Positions 32,941 to 44,300 of a stretch of DNA of 64,000 nt are shown here, piece after piece (the stretch's first letter is position 1; the number at the start of each line of letters is the position of its first letter). The notes beneath the pieces were generated by a model. It had not been told where the DNA came from. It made no database searches and worked only from the letters and a program-made list of their open reading frames with translations. This stretch comes from Populus alba (Eukaryota; Streptophyta; Magnoliopsida; Malpighiales; Salicaceae), in the NCBI RefSeq assembly GCF_005239225.2, contig NC_133290.1:13896204-13960203 (forward strand). Direction: 5' to 3'. The position numbers and the translations under genes are program-made.

Positions 32941-34749
32941 ATGGACGGGAGCAGCAGCGGAGGAGGAAACGGTTACAGAATAGAAGCAGAACGGTGGTTA
33001 TCTATATCAGAAAAACTCTTAGCCGCACGTGACTTGCACGGGGCTAAGAGCTTTGCTATCCGATCCCGAGAATCCGACCCGAGCCTCTATCAATTTGCCG
33101 ACCAAATCATCGCTGTTGCCGACACTCTTCTTGCCGGAGAGTTATACGTCGAGAACAACCACTACTATGATTACTATACGATTCTCCAACTTGGTCGGTT
33201 TACTCAGGATCTCGAACTCATTGCGAATCAGTATCGGAAACTCGCCTTGTTGCTCAATCCGACGAGTAATAGGCTGCTCTTTGCTGATCAGGCGTTCGAG
33301 CTTGTGTCGGAGGCTTGGCTCGTTCTTTCCAATCCTGCTAAGAAGGCAATGTATGATCATGAGTTGCAACCGAGTCAGCTCGGTCTCCTTGTGACTCAGC
33401 AACTGCCACCTCCACCATTTCAACAGCAAGCACCGTATGCTCCAGAGCCGATTCGGCCCGTCCCGCTGTTCACAACGCCGAGGATGCCCGAGTCTTCTAT
33501 TCGGTTCCCCACTCAGAAACCACTGGATTCACCTCGGCCGCAAACTCAGCAAAGAAACCACCCGGAGCCAACTTGGCGACAACCTCAGCAGAAGCCAACT
33601 GAGCCAACTCATCAGCCTACCCCGCTGAAGGTCGCTACTGAGCCAACTAAGCAATCAACTCCTCAGCGGAAGCCAACTGAGCCAACTCAGCAACATACCT
33701 CGCTGAAGGCCGCTACTGAGCCAACTAAGCAGCCTACCCTGCTGAAGGCCGCTACCGAGCCACCTAAGCAGTCAACTCCGTCCAAGACTCCCAAGGAACC
33801 AACTTGGCCAGAAGTTGTGATTGGGCTAACTCGATCAGCTCCAAAGCGGAGTGTCACTGGTTCGACCCGGCGAGTGACTAAGCCCAAAGCTCCCACCACC
33901 GCTGCTACTGTCATTGAGACAACGCATGTAACTCAGTCAGTTAGGAAGACGAGTGCGAGTGAGCCAGAGACACCGAGTTTCTGGACTGCGTGTCCTTATT
34001 GTTATATACTGTATGAGTATCCAAAAGATTACGAGGAGTGTATTCTGAGGTGCCAAAGTTGTAGGAGGGCATTTCATGCTGTCATGGTACCAGCACCGCC
34101 AGTGACTGGTAAAGATGCATGTTTTTGCTGCTGGGGATTTTTTCCATTGGGATTTTCTGGTAATAATGAGAAAGGAGCTAATGGGTTTGGTAGTGATTGG
34201 TCGCCATTTTCGGCAATGTTTGCCACTCCATTCCAAGCTGGTGATGCTGTTGATAGTGGTCGTAAAATGTATAATAAATCGAAGCAAAAAGTGATATATA
34301 AAGATGATGTGTATATAGATATCTCTGACCCAAGTGAAGAGGAGTCTGATTCTGGTGATGAGTGGGGTAGAGATATGAGAAAGAAGGCAAAAAATGCCAA
34401 GGGGAAAGGAAATCTCGATAAAAAAGTGAAGAAATTGCCTATTGAAAGACTGAAGGAGGCGGGGGCAGGGACAGGAAATATTCATAGTGATGGCAGGGGT
34501 AGCGTGCCAGAGGAGGTCGTGGGAAAAGGGGAAGGGAGTAGCGGGAAGAAGAAGGCTGCAAAAGATCTGGGGAAGTTGGATTTGAATGTGATGTTTAGTA
34601 ATGAGGTGGATGAGGCTGCGCCTGGACCAAGTCAAAGGATTGGGCCTGGGAATGAGGAGGAGGATAATATTGAAGGGATTGGGTTTTTTGAGGGTCTTGA
34701 TGAGTTTTTGAGTACCTTGCCCATACTTTCGGTTGTAGGGGATGGATGA
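32941..34749 (+). CDS. J-domain-like protein lacking HPD, with zinc ribbon
   Basis: A single-exon gene of 602 residues. Residues 12-65 form the helical N-terminal region usual in this plant DnaJ group (AERWLSISEKLLAARDL). Residues 74-141 form a J-like domain (YYTILQLGRF, YRKLALLLNPTSNR, AFELVSEAWLVLSN, YDHEL). The HPD triad that activates Hsp70 is replaced by NPT at 106-108. Residues about 193-290 are low-complexity repeats of KPTEPTxQxTxLKAATEPTKQ type. Residues 347-378 form a zinc ribbon (C351, C354, C371, C374). The rest is basic and acidic, with KKAKNAKGKG as a possible nuclear signal, and an acidic C-terminus. DUF3444, common in longer relatives, is absent. A purine-rich 5' UTR precedes the ATG. 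It probably cannot stimulate Hsp70; function unknown. Confidence 0.92.
   Translation: MDGSSSGGGNGYRIEAERWLSISEKLLAARDLHGAKSFAIRSRESDPSLYQFADQIIAVADTLLAGELYVENNHYYDYYTILQLGRFTQDLELIANQYRKLALLLNPTSNRLLFADQAFELVSEAWLVLSNPAKKAMYDHELQPSQLGLLVTQQLPPPPFQQQAPYAPEPIRPVPLFTTPRMPESSIRFPTQKPLDSPRPQTQQRNHPEPTWRQPQQKPTEPTHQPTPLKVATEPTKQSTPQRKPTEPTQQHTSLKAATEPTKQPTLLKAATEPPKQSTPSKTPKEPTWPEVVIGLTRSAPKRSVTGSTRRVTKPKAPTTAATVIETTHVTQSVRKTSASEPETPSFWTACPYCYILYEYPKDYEECILRCQSCRRAFHAVMVPAPPVTGKDACFCCWGFFPLGFSGNNEKGANGFGSDWSPFSAMFATPFQAGDAVDSGRKMYNKSKQKVIYKDDVYIDISDPSEEESDSGDEWGRDMRKKAKNAKGKGNLDKKVKKLPIERLKEAGAGTGNIHSDGRGSVPEEVVGKGEGSSGKKKAAKDLGKLDLNVMFSNEVDEAAPGPSQRIGPGNEEEDNIEGIGFFEGLDEFLSTLPILSVVGDG
33560..33800 (+). 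repeat. Coding tandem repeats in the J-like gene
   Basis: About six imperfect units of 45-60 bp, each around the codons for ATEPTKQ or KPTEPTQ. They encode the Thr/Pro/Lys linker between the J-like domain and the zinc ribbon. Confidence 0.75.
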
Positions 34750-35430
34750 TATGGTGAAGGCTACTTAGTGATGTAAGGCCCTTCGTTCTTGTTTTTACCT
34801 TGTTGTAGCTGTTTATTGCAATGTTGTAGCATGATCATGTAGAGTTATTGGCATTTTGTTTGCACAACTACTTTGTAGTTGAAATCTAATATTTGTTTTG
34901 CAGGCATTGTTGTTTTTTCTGCATGATGTTTGCAGAATTGCCTTCTTGTTGAAATCTAATCTTATTACAGTTGATTCTAGTTACTTCTTAACTATCTGGA
35001 ATGGTTTATTTCTTCTGTCTAGACTTTGATGTTGGTGAGGGTTTGGTGGTCGCAAGTAGCAGTGCTAAAATATTCAGTTCAATGAATGACTGAGGTCTGT
35101 CATCACTGAACCTTGCATAGTCTTTTATCTGTCGACGAAATTTTTTTCATATGTGCGTGAAATATTTTTTGTAGCTGTTTTGCTGCACTTTTATTTCTTT
35201 GCTTCCATTAAGTTTTCTGAATAAGTTTGCTTGATGCATATGTTATTTCATCTCTGATTGATAGTTTGCTTTTTCTAGATTTTCAATCGGTACTCCTCTC
35301 TATAGTTGAGTGATGAAAATAAGGAAATGACCAGAGGAGATATGGTAGTCTTTAATGTCCTCTTTCCCTCCCTTTGTTATAGTTCTAGATTATAAACGAA
35401 AGGCAGTAACTTAAATGATAAGATATGCTG

Positions 35431-35845
35431 CAGTGTTGTCAATGGCGAAAGGCGCTACAAGGCACCAAGCCTGTAAAATGCCCGAAGCTCTCTCCCGAAT
35501 GAACCAAGGTGATATGCTATAAATTAAATAAAAAGTAATATTATATTATATAAATTTAAAATATATATCTTCCCGATTCAAGATAGAAAATATAAAATAC
35601 CATAACACAGCCATGTAAAGTTATGTTTTCCACCCTTAAAACAAAATAAAATAATTTAAAGTAGGAAGTAGTGAAATAGATTAAAAAGCAAAATAGGTCA
35701 GAATATAAATCAGTTAAAAAAAAAAAAAAATCCAACAGAAAAAGAACTTCAAGCAGGCGCTAGCCTTAATGCACTGCACCCACTCACACGCCTGAGGCTA
35801 ATAAAGGTGCTGGGGCCTCACCTGGAGTGCCTCTTGACAACACTG
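35431..35845. mobile_element. Non-autonomous hAT element with perfect 8-bp TSD
   Basis: The terminal inverted repeats are CAGTGTTGTCAA at the left and TTGACAACACTG at the right (12 of 12). The flanking 8-bp direct repeat ATATGCTG is present at 35423-35430 and 35846-35853. Subterminal GGCGCTACAAGGC and GCCTCACCTGGAGTGCC resemble the usual hAT subterminal words. At 415 bp with no reading frame it is a MITE-sized derivative. Confidence 0.88.
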
Positions 35846-38800
35846 ATATGCTGTTCAGGTTTCCATGAAATTTAAGAGAGAGGTTGTCACAGCTGCAACT
35901 TACTGTGTCATACATATGCTCAGTATTTGCGTGTAAGATAAAATAAAAAATCAATATCGAAACGTATTGGAGAAGCGTATGTGGACACCATGGTTAAAAT
36001 GGTTCCTTTAGGGATACTACTTATGACACTTTCAAGGTATATCAGAGAAGCATGTTTCAAGAACCAGGGAGTTTATTAGGCATTTCAGAACTAGAAAATT
36101 TCATTATAAAATGGAATAAATGATTTCATGTTGTTGAAAAGTGTGTTGTTGAAGTTGCTAAACTGATTGAAGCGCTTACAATACACTTTTGAGTTATGCA
36201 TCAATTTTTAGTCCTGGTCCTGCAATAACAGATGCAGTCTGCAGCCCTATTAGCTTCATTCCAGGCCACAAACCTTGCATTACCTTTGAGCTGGGCTTAT
36301 CCCTTACTTTCTCTTGGATATGCCTAGTTGTTGACAGCTATGCTCTTGTGGGCTCGGTGAAGTGTTGCCTCTTGTTCTAGCTTTGCTGCATCCATTTCTA
36401 TGGTTCCATGATTAATATTGCATTAAAGTCCTGCCCAGGATCTTAATCTTCATTCTGAAAAGCATGTAGGTTGACCAGCTCCTCAACCTGATCTACTCGA
36501 GGAATATTTTGTGAGATGGAAATGAGTTACCTAAATGTGATGTAGTCATGCAACCTTTATTTGTGAGCAGTGACGTCGGACTCATTTGAGCTACTCAGGT
36601 ACCATCTGTTGCTCTCACTCTTAGACATGAGGTTACACTGCTCCCAATGCAAATTTTAATGCCCGAATAATCATTATTGTCTATTTATGACAGTTAATTT
36701 CTTTGAAATGTAGTTTCTGAGCCATTAATCCATCTTGTTATTCGTAGCCTCATTCAGTTTTATACTTCCCATTTTTTTGGTGCTACTCAACAAGCAGCCT
36801 GTTTATGCTCTGCTACTCACTGAATTTCATATATGTTCATTTACATCATTGCATGGAGACCATATCCTGTCATCGGTAACAACAGCTTCCATGACCGGTT
36901 GCAAATTTTATTGACTGATCCATTGTGTTTTTGTCACTCACACACTCCTACGTACAAAGGATGATCTAAAGTGCAATGATGGGTTCCATGACTCTTCGAT
37001 CTGCAGGGCTTAGAATGATTCTTCTTGTGTCTGCATCTCTCCATGCTCTTGCTTAGTGCCCGCAGCAGCAGCAATTCTAGTGCATGGAAGTAAAATGTCT
37101 GTCTACATGCATGTTACCAGCATCGCCATCTTTCTCTTAATCATTTTACATGCTCTTCAAAGATAGTGCAGTGGATGGGAAAATTTGTGTTTCAAATTAA
37201 TTTTAACCAAATATCAATGTGACTTGATATCTTTTCTTGCTAAATCAAGTTTGTCATGTTCTGTGGGCGTAGGGAACTCGTTTTTTCATGCCAGGACTGC
37301 GATTTGTGAAGAGCAGGGTTTCATGCCTTGGATTGAAGTGTCGAAGGTACTATTTGTGCAGGTTTTTGACATGCATAATTAGCAATGCTTTAAATGATTT
37401 TGGACCACCTTGATGGTCGACAGCCAACTTCAATTCCTCAAAACTCCTCCTTTGAGTGGTCACTGGCCACTGCTATAAATCACTGTCAAACAATATAATA
37501 ATACCTTCGCTCTTGGGAGAAAATTTTAAATTTCGGGCTATGGGATTTTATTTTTTTCAGGACACAGGCCCCTTGGATGGTGGTGCGATTCCAGCATGGT
37601 GGAAATGCTTTTCGCTACGAGGAGATCCGGTGATAATTTGCACGACAGAGTGACCGATGAGGCTATTTCAGGTATAAGAAGAAGGGTTTTCAGCTTAGAC
37701 AATGGTATTAATTTGTATTATTCATCGAGTAGTTCAGACAAACGAGTTTGGACCACGATGATGCTCCACCACAACCACCTTCGATTCTTTAAAGATTTTC
37801 TCTCGTGTGGTCGCTAGTCAGTTCCCTGAATAAAAAGAAATTTTATTTTATTTTCAATCAAGCTCTTTTATAGCCTAATTAGAGAAAATCAGACTTGAAA
37901 TTATAGTAAAAATACAACATTTAGAGACAATGGACTAAATATGAAAAGTGAACCTATCACTTATTTCAGGTGACTTCTTCTTCTTCTTCTTCTTTTTTCA
38001 TGCTTTAACTTTTTCTTCTTTTCAATCATCCCTTCTATAGCCTTGTTTGAGGATATTAGAATTGAAATTATGGTAAAAATACAAGATTTAAAAATAAGGA
38101 ATAAAATATGAACAATGAATCTAGCAACTTTGTCAGTTGCCTTTTTATTTCTTCATATTTTAACCTTTGTCTTTTCTTTTCAATCAATACCTTGTATAGC
38201 CTAACTATAATACATTAAGCTTTAAATTATGGTAAAAATACACCATACAAAAATAGAGTACTAAAATATAAAACACGGGAAAATTTGTGGTTAACCTCAC
38301 ATTCGTAACAATTTTTATTTTGGTTAAATTGTTTTTCTTCATTTTCTTAATCCTTGAATTAGGGAGATAATAAAAAAGCTCACTTTAAAATGACAAGGAG
38401 AAAGAAAGTGATCATTTAACACTAATTATGGCTATAAAAAATATTGATATCGGTGTTTGAGGTTTTTATTCGACAAAAAAAATTCTATTTTTATGATTTT
38501 TAGTTTTTATTTTGCTTGAAATGATAGATATGAATTTAGAAGATTATTTCAATTCATATTAATTTTTAGTTTTTCAATCTATTTTTTAAATTATTTGATG
38601 ATATAAATGGGTTTATTTTGATCTTTAAAGATGTTTTCAAGTTTAAATTTCAAAATCAATCAACTTAATTGATCTTGGAAAGGATGACAAGTTATTTATC
38701 ACAATAAACTACTTACTTGTCATCTGTTTATTAGCCTAGATTAATTCATGAAACATATGAAAAAATATGAATATTTAATTAACATAATATATCAACATCC

Positions 38801-39109
38801 CAAACATTATTATAATAATAATATTTTTTAAAAGTAAGTTTTTATCTTGATATAGGTATGATTACGATTGGATTGGGTCTTTTTCAAACAAAAAGGTGAT
38901 GTGATATAAGCACATTTTTTATCGGAGAGTATAATAATTTACGTACCTTTTCATTTTAAGTGAAAAATATTTAATGAATAACTTATTTAAAAACTATTAA
39001 ATGCCTTTTTTTGATAGAATCTACTTTTTGAGCATACGTCTGTATGGAATAATTTAAAAATCAATCTTTCATGTGATGCTGGCTGGTTTATCCATGGCTA
39101 CATGTGTTG

Positions 39110-39290
39110 ACCAAGCAAAAGTATGAACAGACTAGGGTTCCAATGGAGCATAACATAAAGCTAGAAGAAAATTCCTTGTTTTTCCATCCTTTTTGTTGAC
39201 TCTACAGATGCATGTAACATCGTTTTGCAGGCCCGACGGTCTTGCAGCCGAGTGGAACTTGGTTTCTTACCTTATTTAGAATATGAAAAG
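39110..39290 (+). repeat. Five-copy repeat flanking the MADS gene (copy 1)
   Basis: The core runs AAAGCTAGAAGAAAATTCC, CATGCTTTTTGTTGACTC, then ATGCATGTAACATCGTTTTG, CAGGCTCGACGG and AGCCGAGTGGAAC. Other copies: 49320-49445, 49466-49640, 50687-50830, 54383-54500. Copies 1 and 2 share a longer upstream block (GATAGAATC, TTTTTGAGCATACGTC, GGAATAATTT). Confidence 0.82.
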
Positions 39291-39480
39291 TATAGATAAA
39301 GTTATTTTTTAAAGTATTTTTTATTTAAAAATTATTAAAATAATATTTTTTTTTATTTTTAAAAAATTATTTTTAATATCAGCGCGTTAAAATGATCTAA
39401 AATAATAATAAAATATTAATTTAAAATAAAAAAAAAATTTATTTTTTTCAAAAACGCTTTTGAAACACAAAAATAAATAA
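39290..39480. mobile_element. Decayed GTTTGG-type MITE fragment
   Basis: It carries ATATCAGCGCGTTAAAATGA and TCTAAAA, the reverse complement of the core of the element at 30396-30607, with the usual poly-A/T arms. Terminal repeats are not clear. Confidence 0.5.
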
Positions 39481-41387
39481 AACCTTAGAAGATTGTAAGT
39501 TTGATCTATATGTTTTAATGTTATCTAAAATTTTACAAAATAATTGAAAATATTTAAAAAAACCCGTAAACTTGTGGTCATAATCAAAATACTAGCATCT
39601 ATATTAAAATATAAAATTAAAAATATACTTGAACAGAACAAATATTTTCTTGCCTTTGGATTGTGATTCCCATCATTTTAGAAGGAATCACATTCCTTGC
39701 TTTCAAGAGAATGCAATGCCTTGGGAAATGTTAGATTCCTGATAGCGAAGAAGCTCTAGGATTTCTACTAAAGAGGTAAAGGATTAAAAAAAAACAATAA
39801 ATTTATGAAAAATACAATAATACTTATTCTTTCGTCTCTCTAACTCAAGAGTTGAAATGTAAAAATTATAAATTTAAGAATCAAAATATAAAAATCTTTT
39901 AAGATTAGAGATAAGAAAAAATATAAAAACTAGCGTCAACTTTAGTAGAAAAAAATAAAAAGAGGATGAAATTTGACTTCAACATCAATTTTGATCTAGT
40001 ATAATTATGAAAATTTAATTTGATTTGACCAAATTAACCATCAACTTAATATTATAATTGGTTTTCTACATTGTGAGAAATCACTACAAATTTAATTAAA
40101 ATAAATTATTAAGTTTAATTTAAAATTAATTAAATATGATAGGATTAATTTGAAAAAAAAAATAAGTTTATGGAAAAACTTAATTGATGTTGAACAAATA
40201 AATGGAAAAAAACTTCAAAGGAACAAATAAATAATAACACTAAGCAAATTCACAAGCAAATAAATAATAACATTAGCTTTTCCATTTCTTTTCTTTTTAA
40301 TTTATTTTTTAGATTTCCAAGCATTCTCCTTAAAACTTTAAAATAATAATAATTAAACAATTGCGGAGAAAATTGCACACCGTGACTTCTTGCTGGGCTA
40401 TAAAAGGATCTGTCTTTTTCCTGCAAACTAGGTCAAGATATCTCCGTTAACGTCTTTTTTCTCTCTCTAAATACCATTGGTGGAGGGACTTGACGTTGAT
40501 TTTCTGTGAAGCGTCACTGCACCAAAAGAAATAGTTAAAGAGGGACGGAAACAAATGATTTAGATTATGTGTTTTTTATTTATTTATTATTATTATTAAC
40601 TTTTTCACTCACTTCAAGATTCTTTGCTGGATTTGGGAAAAGTTTGCTCTTCTTTTTGCGAATTTTCTTTTAAAATTTTATTTAAATTTTTTTAATATAT
40701 TAATATTATAAATAATTTTTTTAAAACTAAAAAATATTTTTAAAAATAATCCTACCACGTCTCAATCAAACACGTTAGAAGAGATATTTTCCAAGTGTAC
40801 TTTTTTTTTTTTTTTTTTTCCCACGTCTCAATGACATTTTCTTCTTTTTCAAATTTCTTTCCACTTTTATTGGAGCAAGATAAGTTTTTCTTAATTTTCC
40901 ATATATAGGCGAATTCTTTTGAGTGGTCAATGGACACTTGCTTTCTTCAATTAATTTTTCTGTAATTGTCATTGTACCTTTATCTCCCTCCCTCCCTCCC
41001 TCTTTTTGTGGTTTGATTTTTCTGTAACCAAAGATCCCTTCTTGATTTCTTGCAATTAAGATCCACTGCTGTACATTAATGTAACTCCAGATCTTCAGTT
41101 GATATTTTTCCTTCTGAAAGGACTTCTCTGGTAAGGAAGTGATCCAGGTTTCTTTATTTTGTATCATCGCTCTTTCTTCTCCTTCTCTGGTAAGGGGTTT
41201 TGAATTTTCTGTCTGTAAACACCGGTATTGTCCTCTATTAGTGAGCATATAACACGAGGTCTATGGTTTTTGTACCCTGTCTCTCTCATCCTCTTAGGGA
41301 TTCTATTTTGATCAGTATGTGATGAATTATCTCGGTTGATTTTGCATGAAGGGTTAGTTGGATTTTTGTTTCTTTTACTTGGGGAAG

Positions 41388-44300
41388 ATGACTCGAAGGA
41401 AAATCCAGATCAAGAAGATAGACGACACAATCGCAAGACAAGTTACTTTCTCAAAGAGGAGAAGAGGGCTTTTCAAGAAAGCTTATGAGCTCTCAACTCT
41501 ATGTGATGCTGAGATTGCTCTCATGGTGTTTTCTGCATCTGGCAAGCTTTTTGAGTACTCAAACTCAAGGTTCTTCTCTTTTTCATTATCTTATTATTTT
41601 CATCTTCATTTTCTCATCTCAATTGGAAAAAAAGAAGAGAATGGTTGAAATACATGTACAGTAGAACCTCTCGATATCTGTGAGCAAAATGATATTTTTT
41701 CAAGGGAAGAGGAGAGGGTTTTGAGATGAAACTCGCTTTAGGGAGAAATTGGTATTGATGAGATGAAGAGTGTGTTTGGCATTGCGGTAGTTATTGTGGT
41801 TGTGGTTTAAAAAAAGTTGTTTTATAAAAAGTACTTTTTGTTGAGTTTGGTTTGAAAAAAATAGGTGTTTGGTTAAAACTGTGGTTGAAATTGAAGTTGA
41901 AGAAAAAGTAGTTTAATGTGTTTGGTTAAAAATAATTTTAAAATTGAGGTTATAAAATAATTTTAAAAATATATATTAGTACTTATGATTTTTAATTTAA
42001 ATATTGTAGATTTAACTATTGTTATTTTATCACGAAATAAATCATACTTTATATAAAATATTTTTTATTATTTCATAAAACCATTTATAATTTCATTACA
42101 TACGAAATACATCAAACAAAAACTATATTTTTAGCATGTAATAAAATTAGATAAAATATTATCAGGTATAAATTTTATTCTAAACTAATTTTTTTTTTTT
42201 AAATGTTAAAAAAATAACACACTAAAAAAAAAAAAAAAAAAAAAACGCAGGCAAGTGAACAGTGCAAGAGAATTGCACTGTTTTGAGTGAACAGTGCAGT
42301 TCTCCTGCACTGTTCACATGAACAGTATACACTATATACTGTTCATGTTAATTGCACTGTTAATTGAACAGTGCAATTAACATGTACAGTAAAAAAAGCA
42401 TAAAATTCCTACTTTCCGTTTCCTGCGTTAAAACGCAAAATTCAAGTGGGGCCTAGTGAACAGTAAAGTGCTTTTTTCTTTAACCAAACGGCTGCGCGCT
42501 GCGTTTTTCATGAAACGCAGCCGCAGCCGCAGAGCCAAACGGGCTCGAAACCCTTTGTCAAGTACTTTTACCATTAACACATCCACTTATGGTTCCTCTC
42601 ACTGCTACACATGAACATGGGTGGAGAAATACAAGGGATGACATTCAATCTAGTAATATCTTCTCTTCCTAGTTGATTCTTTAGCTCAATTGCTATATGA
42701 AACTTTAAAAATTTATGGTTTAATGTCTTAATTGTTTCTATATATATATATATATAGCCACACACACACTATGTAATTATTCTGCCAGTAGAGACCAAAG
42801 CCACCGATATCAGTAAGTTGTTTTTGCCATTTTCTATGCACCTAGAAACCACAACTTACTATAAGAACGTGCTCATAAAATATAGGGCATAGACTACTCG
42901 ATTAGGTAAGGCCTTCATTTTGCAGAAATTCAAGGTCAAATTCTGAAACTTCAATGCCCCTAAGCTAATATAGTACCACCTATATGTATTCTTTGACAAA
43001 GAGCATTGATTACATCTGCCTACAATGATGAACTAGAGTTCTGGAACCCGTGCTACGATTGCGTTTTGAATAAAAGCAAGAAGAACCCAATATCCGGTAT
43101 GACACGAACAGTAAAAAAATACCTGTCAATAATAAATAAAAAAATAAACTTTCAATATGATACTTGTGAGGTGAAAAAAAATAAAAAAGATTGTTGGTCA
43201 TTAGACTGTGGACATCACCCATAATCAATACAATAATGAAAGAAGTTGCATGATTTGCTAAAACAATGTCATGTAAAAGCAAACAAAACAAAACAAATTG
43301 TTTATATTCAATCAATTGATTTTATTTAATTAAAGAAAAAATATTTTAAAAAAACAAAACATAAAAAGACCCCAAATAACCTAACCAAAAAAAAAACAAA
43401 GGATGTAAAAAACATATATAAAGTCAATGAGCTTAATTTCCAATAAAATAAAAATCAAAGGATAAAATCTAAAAAAGCATTAGCATAAAAAAATAATAAA
43501 AAGAAAAAGCAACCCCTAGCGAACATCCCTAAGCAAACTTAATTTTCCAAATTGGAATCCGTGAAATTTCAAAATAGGGTTGACCAAGAAGTTTAAATTT
43601 AAATCAACTCAGCGTTGAAAAATAAATTGAGTGTAAAAAAAACAAATTAAAAAATTTAGCAAAGAAAAAAAAAATTAAAAGAATAAGGATAAAATCTAAT
43701 AGGAAAAAAAAATGATCGAGAGTGAAATCTCCAAAAAAGTTTTACTATAATAGACGACATAAATAACAATTAAAAGATTGAGGATTAAATAAGAAAAATT
43801 TTAAAAATCAAATGAGGATGATATAGAAACAAACTTCAATTTTCATAAGTTATTTCAAATAAAAGAAATATTAACAAAAATATAAAGGACTAAATAAAAA
43901 ACAAAGAGAAGTAAAAAAAATCAAACAAGGAAAAAATTGAAGCAAATTTTGATTTTTACAAGTTACTTGAAATAAAACAAATATTAACCAAAAGATCAGG
44001 AAAAAAAACGAAAACATAGAGAAGCTAAGGGGCTGATTTGAAAACTGCAGGGTAGGGTGCATGAATCAAGGGAGAGAAAGGACCAAAAAAAAGAAACAAA
44101 AGAAATGTTTGCCGAAGCCATACAGAGTTTCATTTTCTACACACGCAACCTTAATATGGAGAAGACACCGAGATGAATCTAATGACACCCTAGAATGATG
44201 TTTTTAGTTGTCGGAATCAACTACATGTGTTGTCCAAAGATGACAAGTTGGTTGATGCTTGGATGCGTTTTTTATTGTTTTTTAAGAAATGGAGTTTCAA

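Larger units (their letters stand above)
34750..41340. other. Intergenic between the J-like gene and the MADS gene
   Basis: The first few hundred bases are the 3' UTR of the J-like gene. A bounded hAT-type element lies at 35431-35845. From 35.85 to 37.85 kb the DNA is less AT-rich, but I recognise no domain in any frame. About 38.75-39.8 kb is duplicated downstream of the MADS gene. The last 600 bp are CT-rich MADS promoter and leader (CCCTCCCTCCCTCCC near 40990). Confidence 0.5.

Noticed and set aside
33937..34635. 232-residue minus-strand open frame inside the J-like gene
   Set aside because: Antisense shadow of the 602-residue coding exon; Ile/His/Thr-rich with no domain.
35850..37820. 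Possible gene after the J-like gene, because the base composition is less AT-rich
   Set aside because: All six frames are broken by stops and no splice-consistent exon series or known motif was found.
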